Assembly (NCBI GenBank): GCA_037349315.1
Contig: JBAIAC010000057.1
Location: forward strand, 10,881,501 to 10,945,500
DNA from: Chelydra serpentina
Lineage: Eukaryota > Chordata > Testudines > Chelydridae
DNA: 64,000 nt
Direction of reading: 5' to 3'
Part shown: piece by piece, positions 1-12,167 of the stretch
Layout of the letters: the number at the start of each line of letters is the position of its first letter
Numbering within the stretch: the first letter of the stretch is position 1
Made by a program: the position numbers and the translations under genes
The notes under the pieces: model-generated
What the model saw: only the letters and a program-made list of their open reading frames with translations
Told to the model about the DNA's origin: nothing
Database searches by the model: none

Positions 1-4
1 GGTG

Positions 5-150
5 CTGTTATCCACATTGTACAGAAGGGGAAACTGGGGCACGGAGCAGCTAAGTGACTTGCCCAAGGTCACACAAGAAGTCTGTGGTACAACAGGGACT
101 TGAACTCAGGTCTCCAAATCCTAGACCACTGGGCCATCCTTCTCCTGCCA
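5..150 (-). mobile_element. MIR-like SINE fragment
   Basis: The plus strand reads gggaaactggggcacggagc, then a stretch like ttgcccaaggtcacaca, then a dispersed acttgaactcaggtctcc. This is the reverse complement of the MIR core (cctcagtttcccc, tgaccttgggcaa, tgggttcgaatcc). The match is to the MIR consensus as I remember it. The piece runs in from the window edge and is non-coding. Confidence 0.7.
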
Positions 151-301
151 TGAGTAACTTTTCTGGCTACTGTTTCACGCAACATCACACATGTCCTAAG
201 GTGGGTCTAGACAAGAGTTTAGAAGGAGCCAGCTCTAGAATGGGATTATATAAAGTGATTAGGAAGGCTTTTGTTCCTTCTACCTCGTTTTATGAACACT
301 G

Positions 302-440
302 ACCCCAAGCATCCAAAAACATGAGTCAAGCCCCCACCCCCAACCCCGCCGCCGCAAAATCACGAGATTGGCTTAAAAATCAGGAGGTTTTTTTAAATGA
401 TCATTGGGGTTCTTCTGCTTTGCCTTCTGGTGAATGAAAG
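302..440. mobile_element. Fragment of the 'atgag' MITE-like family
   Basis: It shares the segments 'catgagtcaagcccc' and 'cacgagattggcttaaaaatca' with a longer copy near 60957. The other copies in this window are at 37733, 42545, 60604, 60957 and 61800. Only about 140 bases are recognizable here. The assignment rests on internal comparison, not on a database. Confidence 0.55.
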
Positions 441-642
441 TGATGGAGGCTGATGGGGGGACAGAATGCGGGGGGGGATGAACAGGGGACAGAGGCTCAT
501 GAGACTGAGTGGGGGGACTGAGGCTGGTGGAGACTCAGTGGAGGACACACAGGACAGGATCTGAAAATGATCCGAGAAGGGAGTAACGGATGACAGGGGA
601 GGGTGCCCCCGCCTGAGCTGTCAGCTAATGCACTTCACCAGC
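441..642. other. Purine-rich intergenic stretch
   Basis: G/A-rich DNA with gggggg runs and imperfect 'ggactgaggctg' repeats. I see no gene. Confidence 0.6.
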
Positions 643-673
643 AATAAATCCACACCCTTAAAAAAAAAAAAAA
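643..673 (+). repeat. Possible retrocopy 3' tail (AATAAA plus poly-A)
   Basis: An AATAAA at 643-648 is followed about 12 bases later by an A-run at 660-673. That is the layout of a polyadenylated transcript copied back into the genome. I could not recognize a parent gene in the sequence before it, so this may be chance. Confidence 0.3.
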
Positions 674-685
674 GTTACAGGTCAT

Positions 686-734
686 ATGCAAACTACTGGC
701 AAATATGCAAATCATCGCATGACATCATTTGCAT
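686..734. promoter_or_regulatory. Cluster of three octamer (POU) motifs
   Basis: ATGCAAAC at 686-693, a perfect ATGCAAAT at 705-712 and a perfect reversed octamer ATTTGCAT at 727-734 lie within 49 bases. ATGCAAAT is the binding site of OCT/POU factors. Spacing is about two helical turns (19 and 22 bases start to start). Function is inferred only. No adjacent gene or TATA box is visible. Confidence 0.35.
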
Positions 735-2110
735 TCAGTGTCACACAAACTTGGCACGTTAGCATATTGAGGAGGTCCCCCCAGAAGGGCTTTAGGATGT
801 GACCGTGCCAGATTCCATAAGCCTGGCCAGAGACGGGGCTCAAGGAATACTGGGATGGTTCAAGCTACTGACCCAGTCCTGAGCCAACGCCTTGGTGTGA
901 GGCGGAGACGGCCCCTCCGGTAGCCCCCTTTCAGATGAGGACTTATGAACCATCCCATGACATTTTTCACAAGACAAAGGGGAGTAGCCCTGGCAGGGTA
1001 GAGACTGGAATTTGCCCCCTCCTCTCAAGAAAGATCTGAATTGGTGTGACTGGTTGCAGGGGAGAAGGGAGATGGGACGCTTTCCCCGCTGAACGGAAGC
1101 CTTCTCAGGGTTTGGATCATATCCTAGGACCTAGGCTGTATCTCCTTTGCTCCCCGCAGATTCAGAGGCTTGTTATCAGAGATCAATTCCAGCTGGAACA
1201 TTCACACCTGGATTTTTTTATGCCCTGCACGTTCAGACGGGTTGGGATCTGGTGATCTGGCTTTGGTCCATGCTCAGCGTCCAACGCCTGGGCACGTTCA
1301 GATGAGGCCTCTCTCTGGGCTGGTCTTCGCTGCAGTGATGGCTCAAGGTAGGACTCGAGTGCTGCCCTTAACCCGACTCCACACCTAAACATCTCTAGCG
1401 CGAGTCAGGTGGTGTATTAGACCCAAGCTAACAGGCCCATTGGGGGTTAACGCTCAGGTGCTGCTGATACTCCCGCTAGTAATGCAGCGGGGATGCAGCT
1501 ACTCTGCTAACTAAATACTCCGCCCCGCGCATCTGATCAGTCACCTCAGCCTGGCAGCCCTCGTCCCACCGCTGCCCTCGGGGCCGAGCCCTGAGTTACA
1601 GAGCTGGCCAACGGCCAAATTCCTGCTGGAGACACTGCCTTCTGCCAGTGTCCTGTCTTAACAATACATTCTTGTCTCAATATCTGCCCCCTCCAACCTG
1701 CCCCCCCATCTACGCCTCACCCCATACCCGACTAGACCTCTAATTCATAGACTCAGCTCCCAAGGCCCATAGGTGCTGCAACTAGGGGTGCTACCACCCT
1801 CCCCCCAAGCTTGAAGTGTTTCCATGATATATGGGGTTTACAGTTTGGTTCAATGGCTCTCAGTCAACACCCCCACTATAAAAATTGTTCCACCACCCCT
1901 GCCAGGACCCGGTCCCCTTGGGGTGGTCGAGCCTCAACCAGTAGGTCCTTTTCCTCCATTTTCGTTTTCCTGCCCGTAATCACGCCTGTTTTTCTTGGGC
2001 CTGCAATTGCACTTTTCTCCCACCAGAGGCCAGTGGAAGGCTGAGGACCAGGGCACAGCTGGGGTCTCATCCCAGCCCTGCTACATGCAGCCCTGGTGGA
2101 AAGAGACCCA
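735..2110. other. Intergenic DNA, no gene seen
   Basis: Mixed-composition DNA. A segment at about 1838-1900 ('acagtttggttcaatggct', 'cacccccactata') is repeated near 11265-11330, so it belongs to an interspersed family. No coding exon is recognized. Confidence 0.5.
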
Positions 2111-2111
2111 C

Positions 2112-3026
<915 letters not shown>

Positions 3027-3197
3027 GCTGCAGACCAAGGGGGAAGTGCAAGAACTGCCAACACATATCTCTGACTCTTCCAATGAGTCCTCCAGCAGCA
3101 CAGTGAGAAAGAGCAGCCTTGTTATTCCTCATAGAACCGAGTTGGAAAGCACCTTTTCCCAGCACAAAGCCATATTTTGCCCAAATGGGAGGGGAAG

Positions 3198-3390
3198 GTC
3201 TCATGGTTAGACAACTAGCCGGGGATCTGGGCTCATTTCTTCGCTCTGCCACCGCCTAAGCGTGACCCGCGGCAAGTTGCTTATCACAGTTCCCAGTCTG
3301 TAAAATGGAGATCACGATCCCTCCTTTATCTGTCTCGTCTCTTGCTATGCACATGTATAGCGCCTGGCACACTGGGACGCTGTTCTCCGC
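3198..3390 (+). mobile_element. MIR-like SINE
   Basis: Order of MIR landmarks on the plus strand: 'tctgccacc', 'cggcaagttgctta', 'cagtctgtaaaatggagat', then 'agcgcctggcacactggga'. Old and diverged. Confidence 0.75.
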
Positions 3391-5399
3391 TGGGTCCTGT
3401 TGTCATCATTCCCAATGCCACCACCGGAAAGAGATGAGGAGAGAAAAGGCAAATCTGTCCTGGCTCGATAAACCCCTTCCAAATATTTCCCCATCCACAA
3501 TGATGTCCAGCCCCTTCAGTTAGGAGAGATGGTCCTTTATCAATTATATATTTGTTTTAAAAATACAGTCCGTTTTGGCTCAAGCCAGAATTCCACTAGA
3601 GGGCAGTAAAGGAGAGCCTAAAGCGGCCTGAAGGCGGGGCAGATGGTTTTTGTCTTGTGCTGTGGACTGAACTCACTGTACTCCATACAAGCCAGTTCTC
3701 TCTGGGGTGAGAGACACACAGATTTTTGCACAGCAGTCTTGATCGTGCGAAGGAGTCACATTAACTCTGGCACAAATAACTGAGCTTTAGGGATCAGGGT
3801 CATTCCTCCTCTAACGTATGACTGGTCAATAACGAAGAGACCATGACACATTTTAAGCCTTTGGATGGAGAAAGGCTATCCGTGTCTTTTGATGCTGGGG
3901 TCATTTTCCCTTTAGTCTCAGCCAGCCAGGAATTGCCTCTTGGATGCAGAGATTGGAGGATGGCTCGGGAAATTAGCGACAAAGGCCTTTCCTTGCCTGG
4001 TTGCTGAGTCAAAGCCGACCCAGGGAAAGATTTCGCTCTTTGCTGGTGGATGGGCGGCCTGTGTGAAATTTTGACGGATCTCAGTAGACAAGGCATCCAC
4101 ATCGTTAGCCTCTATTTGCCAGCCGGTTGGCAGTCCCAGCAGATAGACTGAACGGGTTTGGAGACCGAAACCCATTCTCTCCCTTCTAGAGGGCAGGGCT
4201 GAGTCACCCTAACTCTGTGGGAAGCTAGCATTGCTCTTGTCTAACCTGAGCTGTGGAATCATCACAAAGGCCATGGGCCCGGGTTTTCAAACAAGCTCCT
4301 TTCACCTCCCCTAAAAGTACTCAAACAACAAAGGAACCCCCCACCCGCCCATCCCCATGTCTTAACTCATCCTTATGGGCCAGATCCATGGAGGTCAATG
4401 GAATGATCCTTATTCACTCCCCAGCGCTTTGGATCGGGATCGCGTAGACCTTGGGTTTACCCAACTTCGCCAATATTCTTTCCACTCACTGCTCTGCCCC
4501 GGCTTGTGCCTCCCCTGGCTGCGGCTGCAGCTCCCTCAGGAAGCCAGTCTCCCCCCTGAGCCCTGCTTCCCCAGTTTCAGCCCAGGGTAAAGATGTTTCG
4601 GACGTTTGATCCCCGGCAAGCCGGGAAATGCCGGCAGACTGCTAGCTCCGGCAGTGCCCCTCCACCCCCCTGCAGCTGGGACGCCACCCAGGCATATAAT
4701 TATATCTAATTCCTCCCCTGCCGTGGCTGCGTTAACAAGCCCCGCAGCTGCATACTGAAGGGGCAATTAATGGTCTTTGCCCACGTAACCGTGGTGACAA
4801 GATTGATACAGGTGGCGGATCTCGATGGCAGAAGATCTGCGGCAGCTAGAGGAGGCCGGCACAAGGGGCAGTTTCTGGCAGTGTCGTAACTGTGCGTCGG
4901 GGAATTAGGGTTTTCATCAAAACAGCAACTATCGAGAGTCTCGCGGGGTGGGGGGGGGGGAAATCACAAGAGCTGGCAACGCTGGGGATAGCGCCTGACA
5001 GGATCAGGGCCCATGGTGCTGGGAAGTTGTACAGACACGTGGCAGAAAGATGGTCTCCGCCCCAAAGATCTTACACTCCAGGTGGATACATCAAGCCAGC
5101 GAGGGGAGAGCAGGACAGCAGGGAGAGTGCCCTTAGCAGAGCCTTTCCACCACCGAGGAGCCCTGCAGATATTCCCCACCTGCGTCAGCAGGGACCCAGG
5201 CACAGGGCAAGTGTTCCACGGACAGCAGAGATGTGGCCTGGGGAGCCGGCAGCTTTTTACCCTGGATCCGTCTCAGAGCTGGGCCCAAACAGAGACTCCA
5301 CCTCCGAGCTCCTGGTACTTTGGATCTCCCCTCTTCAGATCTCAGAGCACTTTATGCACAGTAAGGAGCGGAGCCTGGCAGCCCCCCGTGGCAGGCCGG
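3391..5399. other. Intergenic DNA, no gene seen
   Basis: Unique-looking DNA with short GC-rich segments (4500-4860, 4890-5400). Several overlapping open frames of up to 176 codons lie at 4892-5543, but they have no recognizable domain and overlap each other in different frames, so I do not call them. Confidence 0.5.
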
Positions 5400-5495
5400 G
5401 AAGTACCATCATCCCTGCTTGAGAGGGAGAAACTGAGGCACACGGAGGGGCAGGGATGTACCGAGGCTAAGCAGCAATTTAGCGGCAGCGTGTCA
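5400..5495 (-). mobile_element. MIR-like SINE fragment
   Basis: 'gagaaactgaggcacacgga' followed by a degraded 'ggctaagcagcaattta' is the reverse complement of the MIR core. Confidence 0.5.
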
Positions 5496-5904
5496 GTAAA
5501 TCTGGATGGGTGGGGGCAGGGCTGGGGTTTGGTCCTTACTTGACAGAGTCAGAAAGGTTTTGCGGGGGCCTAGGGAGGCTAGCGGGAAGCAGACACTCGG
5601 TGGGGGATGAAGTCAGGGGAGCAGCAATGAGCCATAAAGTGGTGTCTCCTCGGAGCAGAGCCATGAGCCGGGATCAGTCCCCCTGGGCGATGGGGAGAGG
5701 GAAGGGATGAGATTCACGGAGCGTGGATCAACCCACTCCGTGCTTTCGCCCGTGGTTCCTGTCACCCCGCTCTGCCTGCTGGGGTGGCAGAGACGTCTCG
5801 AGGGACCCAAGAGCAGGCAAACGAATGCCGCAGACAGCGATGCTAACAGTGAACGGCAGATGGGTGTTTGCTTTGGTCAAAGTGACAGGCCAGGGGACCA
5901 GAGT

Positions 5905-6040
5905 GGAGGATGGGGAAGTGGGAGCCAGAGCTCCTCGGTTCTATGCGCTCCTCTGCCCCGTCCCGTTGTGTGTGACCGTGGGCAAGTTATTTTGCCGTTC
6001 CGTGCCTCAGTTTCCCCATTCTCCCCCCTGCCCAAGGAGC
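5905..6040 (+). mobile_element. MIR-like SINE
   Basis: 'tgtgaccgtgggcaagttat' followed by 'gtgcctcagtttccccatt' is the MIR core on the plus strand. Confidence 0.7.
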
Positions 6041-6884
6041 TTACACGGATGACAACCGTGACTTTCAAAGGTGCTGAGCCCCCATATCTCCAGCGGACGC
6101 TCATGGGAGTGGCAACGCCACCCCAATCACCTGCTAGGTGAATTGAGATCTTCAGGGGGAAGGAGCTGGTGCGAAGGATTTGTCATCCTACCGAACGAAT
6201 AGAACAGGTGGGTGGCTACCCTGGACGCTGACTAGGGGGCAGCTCTAAGTGTCCGCGCCAAGCGGACGGAAACCATCACCCCCCCTGGCCCCAGCCCCGG
6301 TCAGAACTGGTGGATGTGCACAGAAGGGAGAGTCGGCCAACTCCCGGGATCCCCTCGAGGCCCCCGGCTGACAACGGCCCAAGCCCAGCGTTGCTGAGCT
6401 AGGAAACTGGATCCGGGACCAGCTCACTAGCCCGGAACCCCAGGCAGAGCGAGGACGCTCCCTGCCACCCGGAATAATTCATGAGGGGCTCAGACTCGCG
6501 CTCGTCTAGGGTTACAGAGGAAACATCCAGGAGGCCAGTGACTGCGCACAGTGTCGTCAGCTCTGGCCCAACGGGGCCCGGCCACACACGGATCGCGGGC
6601 CGCACGTGATGGAAACAGCCTTACAGGGTGGCCAGGGCCAGACTTAGACACTGCCCCACCCCCCGTGCCTTACAGCGCGTGGAAGACCAGGGGCGGACAT
6701 CTGTAGCAGGTGTGGCAAGGGGGCTTGACAGCTGGGGAGTCAGGGATGTGCCTCACTAAGGTGGGGTCTAGCAACTGTAGGGGGGGGCCAGGGTGAAAAG
6801 GGTGAATTACAGTAACCGACAGAGGGCCAGGGCCAGGAAGAGACCTCCTTTTTCCTCCATACCTGGTTGTACCGAAAGGCAGTG

Positions 6885-7078
6885 TGATCTAGCGGGTGGG
6901 GCACAGGCCTGCGAGTTGAGAGACCTGGGTTCCAGTCCCACCTCTGCCACTTGCCTTGGGCAAGGTGCTTTCCCCGCCCTTACCTGCCTCAGTTTCCCCA
7001 TCTGCAAAAATCAGAATACTGTAACGCTACTCGCCCCCCTATGTTAATTGCTTTGAGCAAGGTGCCTGATCAGAGGTA
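6885..7078 (+). mobile_element. MIR-like SINE
   Basis: The copy keeps the tRNA-related 5' half ('gagacctgggttccagtccc') as well as the core ('cttgggcaaggtgct', 'ctgcctcagtttccccatct') and part of the tail ('ttgctttgagcaagg'). It is one of the more complete MIR-type copies here. Confidence 0.8.
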
Positions 7079-7884
7079 ATTACAACATCTCAGCCCTTGT
7101 GCCTGTTCTGGCCAGAATGCAGGAAGGCGAAAGCTGCCGCAAGGTGACAAAAATATCTTCCTGAGCCTTAAAATGTCCAAGCTTTGGGGTTTGGATCAAA
7201 TAATAATAATGGAATAGAGGGTGAGTGGGTGCAGTACATACCTGCCAACGCTACATGGCCTCCGAAAGCGGAAAGGGAGGAGAAAGACATTATGGCAACG
7301 TTTGAGTTTGCCTGACTAAAGAATCCAGTTTAATTATCCTGAGTGGCTGGCACGTCCGCCCAGTAACAACCTTTGATCCAAGGACAGTCCTAGGGAGGGA
7401 CGGCCGTGTGCGAGCGCCGTGTGTGTGTGTGTATCTGTAACCATAAAGAATCAGGAGAGCAAAAGTCACTATCAACACAACAGAGCGTGAGCGCACGTTA
7501 TATTGTAAGCCCTCTGGGGCAGAGCCTGGGGGTGCTATTCCTATGTGGTTGCTCAGCACCCAGCCCCATGGGGACCTGATGCTGAGTGACACGTTTGGAA
7601 ACTCCTGTGAGCTGCTATCCAGTAACCCCAGGCTCTCCTGGGGCCCCAAGACGACGCCGGAGCTCAGCAGCAACGCAGTCTGAGCTGCATTTTCGGCACG
7701 GAGGGCAGAAGAAAAGGGACCTCTGAGCGCCTGGCATTTGCACGGAAAACAACTAGCGCCTGTCCGCAGTAGCAGCCCAACCACTTTGGACACCAGGCGA
7801 AGGGGTGGGGCGTGCTGACCGCCCCTCAACAATGGGTCATTTCTCTAGCTCGCGCAAAAATCCATTCTCAATAGGTGTCTCCGG

Positions 7885-8015
7885 GCCTGGCCTGCCACTT
7901 CCGTGCCTCAGTTCCCCCATGTGTTCAATGGCGATAACGCCACCTATCGCAACATGGTGGTTGTGATCCTCATTAGTACTTGAAAAGTGCTTTGAGATCC
8001 TCCAGGAAAGGCGTG
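7885..8015 (+). mobile_element. MIR-like SINE fragment
   Basis: 'cgtgcctcagttcccccatg' followed by 'aaaagtgctttgagatcct' is the MIR core plus 3' region. Confidence 0.7.
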
Positions 8016-8594
8016 AAAGGAACCAGACCTATTATTGAGCTTGGAAATCCAGGACTGAACTGCTTAGAATTTAGGAGAGCCCTGTAGCTTTGGGCCCAGG
8101 TGTTTAATCAGAAGGATTGCGTGGAGATAAACAACACAGCAATTGTGTGCTTTATAAACACCCTTAGCCACTCCCTGTATCAACTGTGGGGGTGGGCAAG
8201 GCTGCCGGTGACACTTCTTTCTCTTGTATAAATGGGGCGTAAGGACAGTTATTGGCTCCCCTACTGGTACCGCCCCCAGCTGGGATCTCGTCAGATCTCA
8301 TAAGCTGAAGCAATATTGGTGGGCTAAGTCAGGCTCAGGGCTGAAATCAAAACCAGTAGAGCGGCAGACAATGGCTGAGAAGAGGTTACTCTTCCCTCTG
8401 AAAAATGATCAGACCAAGGGCCCCAGCGCGGTCACAGGGGATACAGTGAGACACCAAGCCAAGGGCCTGACCGCAGAAACCACAAGGCTCCTTTTGCAAG
8501 AGTTGTGGTGATAGCCCTCGAACGGGGCCCAATTCCAGTCTGGTGAAGAAGAACAATGTTCCCTCCCGCGGTGTTTTCAGTTGGATCCAGCATA

Positions 8595-8715
8595 CCTGTT
8601 CACTTCCTGTCCTGAACCGTTGCGTCGCGCTGTTAAACAGCTACCACACTCCACTCCAGAGTTGGCTGCATTTCAGTGGTAGGTGAAACGGCCTGTCCGC
8701 CCTATATAAAAAGAT
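8595..8715 (+). repeat. Interspersed repeat 'cttcctgtcctaaa' family, copy 1
   Basis: Shares 'cacttcctgtcctgaac', 'gcgctgttaaacagct' and 'ctgcatttcagtggt' with segments at 10926, 19630 and 61562; the 10181/11369 pair shares its 3' half. I could not name the family. Where the 3' end is present ('aagcacgttgggatccttca') it resembles the tail of CORE-SINEs. Confidence 0.55.
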
Positions 8716-9177
8716 CCCCTCTGCGAATGCAAGATTGTTAGGGCGATGAAACTGAGACGCTACTGCAAAAGCGACAGTTACTCATACAGCATTCGCTCAG
8801 CCACGGCGGCTCTGTGATACCACCCCGCTGCTGGGGTAGATTGGTGCTTTTGGCTCCTAGCCGACCCCAGCCAGGGGGGCTGGATCCCTACGGCTCAGTA
8901 CTTCGGCCAGAAGCGCAAACCTTTGGAGCGGAGCCTGCTGCATCCTGAGCAAAGTACTCTTAAGTGTCCCAGGGCAGAAGCCTGTCTCGCTTCTTCCTCT
9001 GTGTCATCAGGACTCCAGAAAGTTTCCCGGAACACATGGAAAAAAATCTCTCCAGCCATGGGCAGCTTCGGTTTGCATTGGCTGCCTCTTCCTCAGAGGG
9101 GGCGATGGGAAAACAAGTAGCACCACGCCCCAGTCCCTCATGGCTCCTCTCTGCCACACGTGCGCCTCGGGAAAGGG

Positions 9178-9302
9178 TAGGGTGACCAGATGTCCCGATT
9201 GTATAGGGACAGTCCCGATTTTGGGGTGTTTTTCTGATATAGGCTCCTATTACCCCCCCAACCCCTGTCCCGATTTTTCACACTTGCTGTCTGGTCACCC
9301 TA
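9178..9302. mobile_element. hAT-type MITE with 8-bp target duplication, copy 1
   Basis: A 125-bp element with perfect 13-bp terminal inverted repeats: TAGGGTGACCAGA at the left and TCTGGTCACCCTA at the right. It is flanked on both sides by the 8-base repeat GGAAAGGG (9170-9177 and 9303-9310). An 8-bp target duplication with TAGGG-type ends is the signature of hAT transposons. It has no coding capacity, so a hAT transposase elsewhere must have moved it. Copies 2 and 3 are at 42910 and 63664. Confidence 0.92.
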
Positions 9303-9383
9303 GGAAAGGGGGGCTTGGCACACACCAAGGAGGCCCCTCGTTTAAAAAAAAATCCTGGCCCCTGGTACGGCAGAAACACTGAG

Positions 9384-9478
9384 CCTTGATTCTACCCTCC
9401 CTTACACCGGGCCTGACTTGACAACAATCGAGCTACTCCGGATTTACGCCGGCACGGGAGCAGAATCAGGCCCTGGAC
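9384..9478. mobile_element. Palindromic MITE-like repeat
   Basis: Starts 'ccttgattctaccctccctt' and ends 'gagcagaatcaggccctgg', so the ends are inverted copies of each other. The inside also pairs ('ggatttacgccggcacggg' against 'cttacaccgggcc'). Similar pieces are at 27472 and 33704. Confidence 0.55.
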
Positions 9479-10180
9479 TTTAGCTGGCCTGGCATTTTCC
9501 TCGGCGCTGGGGCTGGCCTTTTACTCCGAAGCTTTGGCTCCAGCCTCCCCCCACCTGCTTTTAACTCCCCTTTGTGTTGCAAGGGGACGGGGGGGGGGGG
9601 GCGGTGGGAAGTAATGCAAAGTTGCTTTAACTTAGCAAACTCCTGACACAGGGCCTAAGCCCGGCCTGGCTGCGGGCGGTGGGTCTTGGCAGGGCCTGGC
9701 CGCTGAGGCAATCCGCTGTGATTAACAGAGGGGAGCGGCAGCGCTCCCCCACCTGTGGCTGCCATTGTGTTCCTGTGAGCGATGCGCAGGTGTCTGCTGG
9801 CGCCGGGCTGTCTGAGCTCCCGGCCCGGCTCCTTCCCCTCCACCCCGCCCCCTCCGGAGCGCTGGCTCGCCTCCAACTCCAAGGCCGCTCCTCTCCCATT
9901 CACACGGCCGCAAACAAGCCCAGGGACCGGCCCCAGTAACACTTTCCAGCCCTGCTCCGAGCCCCGGGAAATGCTGCCGGGCAAGGGGAGGGGGGACAAA
10001 GGGATCTTTTTTTTTTTAGGGGGATCATCTCTGTGTTGCTGTGTTCACTAGCTCCAGACTTCGCTTTGATCCCACCAGGCCACACACCCACCGCCCCGAA
10101 AGGAACACGTTTGGGGGGGCGCCCTCTTTCTGGGGGGGGTGACTGTTCCCCTGTTTATCTTTATATTTATTCCCCTGCAT
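9479..10180. other. GC-rich intergenic DNA
   Basis: High GC with long G runs (9589-9601) and dense CpG around 9650-9980. Overlapping short open frames occur on both strands, none with a recognizable domain. It could be a small CpG island, but I see no promoter element or exon. Confidence 0.4.
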
Positions 10181-10414
10181 ATTTTAGATCCTGGCTGCTC
10201 TGCATGGCGTAAACAAGGACTCGCCTTCCCCAACCCCCAACGTTGTGCAACATCCTGTGCACTGTTGGGGGGCTAATGTTCTCCACCCCAGAGGTGGCCG
10301 CATTTCGGTGGCGCGTGTATGTAGTTTACAAAGCACGTTGGGATCCTTCAGGGTGCTACAGGCACGGGAAGTGCTGTAAACTGGCAGAAGTCAGGAAACT
10401 CACATGTCAAGTAA
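10181..10414 (+). repeat. Local duplication, unit A
   Basis: A 234-base segment repeated in the same orientation at 11369-11602. By eye only about ten positions differ, mostly G/A or C/T changes. It includes the interspersed 'gtggccgcatttc...aagcacgttgggat' repeat, but the two units are far closer to each other than to other copies in the window, so this is a local duplication. Confidence 0.85.
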
Positions 10415-10925
10415 GTTCTCCTGTGTGGGGGTCAGGAGACGGGGTGTGCAGAAAGTTTGCCTGGCCTTAAATAGAGTGTGTGATTCCTATACAAGAGATT
10501 GAATCCACTGCCCCGAGCATAGGCGCCGTCTCTGTGGGTGCTTCGGGGCTGGAGTACCCATGGAAAAAAAAAATAGTGGGTACTCAGCACCCACCAGCTA
10601 CAGCTGATCGGGGGTGCCCCCACCAGATTGGGGGCTCTGGGAGGGGGCAGAGTGAGTGTTGAGCACCCCCGGGGAAAACTAAAAGTCAGCATCTATAGCC
10701 CCAAGATGTGGACACCCCCAAATATTTGGACTCTGGATTCTGATTTTATGGCTCGGACCCAGAAGTGTCTGTTAGGGTTTATTTCTTCATTCGAATGTGA
10801 GCTTTCAAAAATCGCCTACATTCCCTCTTAGCTGGGCTGTCCTTCCCACGTGAGTCCCCATTCCAGGTTGGTTAATAACCTCCCCCACAGTATTTTCAAC
10901 TGACTATCCCCCATCAAATGAATAT

Positions 10926-11045
10926 CCCTCTTCAGTTTCCTGTCCTAAAGTGTTGTGTAGCGCTGTTAAACAGCTGCCATGCGCCACCCCAGAGGTGACT
11001 GCAATTAATCCCAATGCAATTTGCTCTGTGGGGTGGGGACACACT
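10926..11045 (+). repeat. Interspersed repeat 'cttcctgtcctaaa' family, copy 2
   Basis: 'tttcctgtcctaaagtgttg' followed by 'gcgctgttaaacagctgcc' matches the copies at 8595 and 61562. It lies between the two units of the local duplication. Confidence 0.6.
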
Positions 11046-11368
11046 TTAGGGATTCCTCAGGGGTGTGCACAAGGGGGCGCAAGCAGGGGCACGGGTTCCC
11101 CCAGGAATCAGTGTGGGCACAGAACTGCTCCAGGACCTCAGCGGGGAGAATGAGCTCCTCCAGCCCCAGGACCATGGGGTGAGAGAGCGAGCTCGTCCGG
11201 CCCTGGGGCCATGGCAGGGACACAGAACGTGCCCCTCCAAAAGCCATGGGTGCTATAACATAAGCAAACATACAGTTTGGTTCATTGGCTCTCAGCACCC
11301 CCACTATATAAATTGTTCCAAAAGCCGTCCAATTTTTATTTTGGGGCACGCCCTTGGGGGGCCTGAAT

Positions 11369-11602
11369 ATTTTAGCTCCTGGCTGCTCTGCATGGCATAA
11401 ACAAGGACTCGCCTTCCCCAACCCCCAACGTTGTGCAACATCCTGTGCACTGTTGGGGGGCTAATGTTCTCCACCCCAGAGGTGGCCGCATTTCAGTGGT
11501 GCATATATATAGTTTACAAAGCACGTTGGGATCCTTCAGGGTGCTACAGGCACAGAAAGTGCTGTAAACTGGCAGAAGCCAGGAAACTCACATGTCAAGT
11601 AA
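11369..11602 (+). repeat. Local duplication, unit B
   Basis: Direct repeat of 10181-10414 with the same length. After position 11602 the two diverge abruptly, and upstream they diverge just before 'attttag', giving sharp breakpoints 1188 bases apart. Confidence 0.85.
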
Positions 11603-11604
11603 TA

Positions 11605-11800
11605 ATAACCCTACTTCGCACTTCTGCAGCCTGCTCTAGCATTGGGCCTTTCAAATGAGTCTCTCAACGTGCTTTACAAACCATCATTCTCACAATGCGC
11701 CTGTGAGGTACGTGACTATTTTTTTATAGACGGGGAAACTGAGGCGCAGACAATTGGGATGGAGGGCAATGACTTGCCTAAGGTCACACAGTAAGCCAAG
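11605..11800 (-). mobile_element. MIR-like SINE
   Basis: Reverse-complement MIR: 'caacgtgctttacaaaccat', 'agacggggaaactgaggc', 'gacttgcctaaggtcacaca'. A relatively complete copy. Confidence 0.8.
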
Positions 11801-11802
11801 CC

Positions 11803-12167
11803 TAGTCTACACTTAAAATGTAGGTGGACAGAGCTGCGTCACTCAGGGATGAGACAAATCGCCTGTTCCTGAGCAATGGAGCTACAGCGACCTAACCCTT
11901 CACATAGACACAACTTCTGTTGCTTAAGCTACTGTCTCTCGGGGAAACGGTGTTGCTACACCGATGGAAAAGCCAATGAGAACAGAACCTCCGAGGGCAC
12001 CAGAGGAGGTCTGGGTGCAGGGATAGGAGGTGATAAATGCTCTTTGTGCTCAGGCTATCTAGTGTCTAGATACTCAGGCCTGGACAATAAGTCGACCTGG
12101 GGTGGGACTGAAAAATCCACACCACTCAGCGCCATAGCTAAGCCGACCTAACCCCCCGTGTAGACAT
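11803..12167. mobile_element. MITE-like element with GTCTACAC ends
   Basis: Begins with GTCTACAC (11805-11812) and ends with GTGTAGAC (12158-12165), perfect inverted 8-mers. Related 'gtctacact' ends occur near 19982. It is non-coding; the transposon superfamily is not determined. Confidence 0.55.

Noticed and set aside
4892..5543. Two overlapping 176-codon open frames
   Set aside because: They overlap in different frames in CpG-containing DNA, with no homology I recognize.
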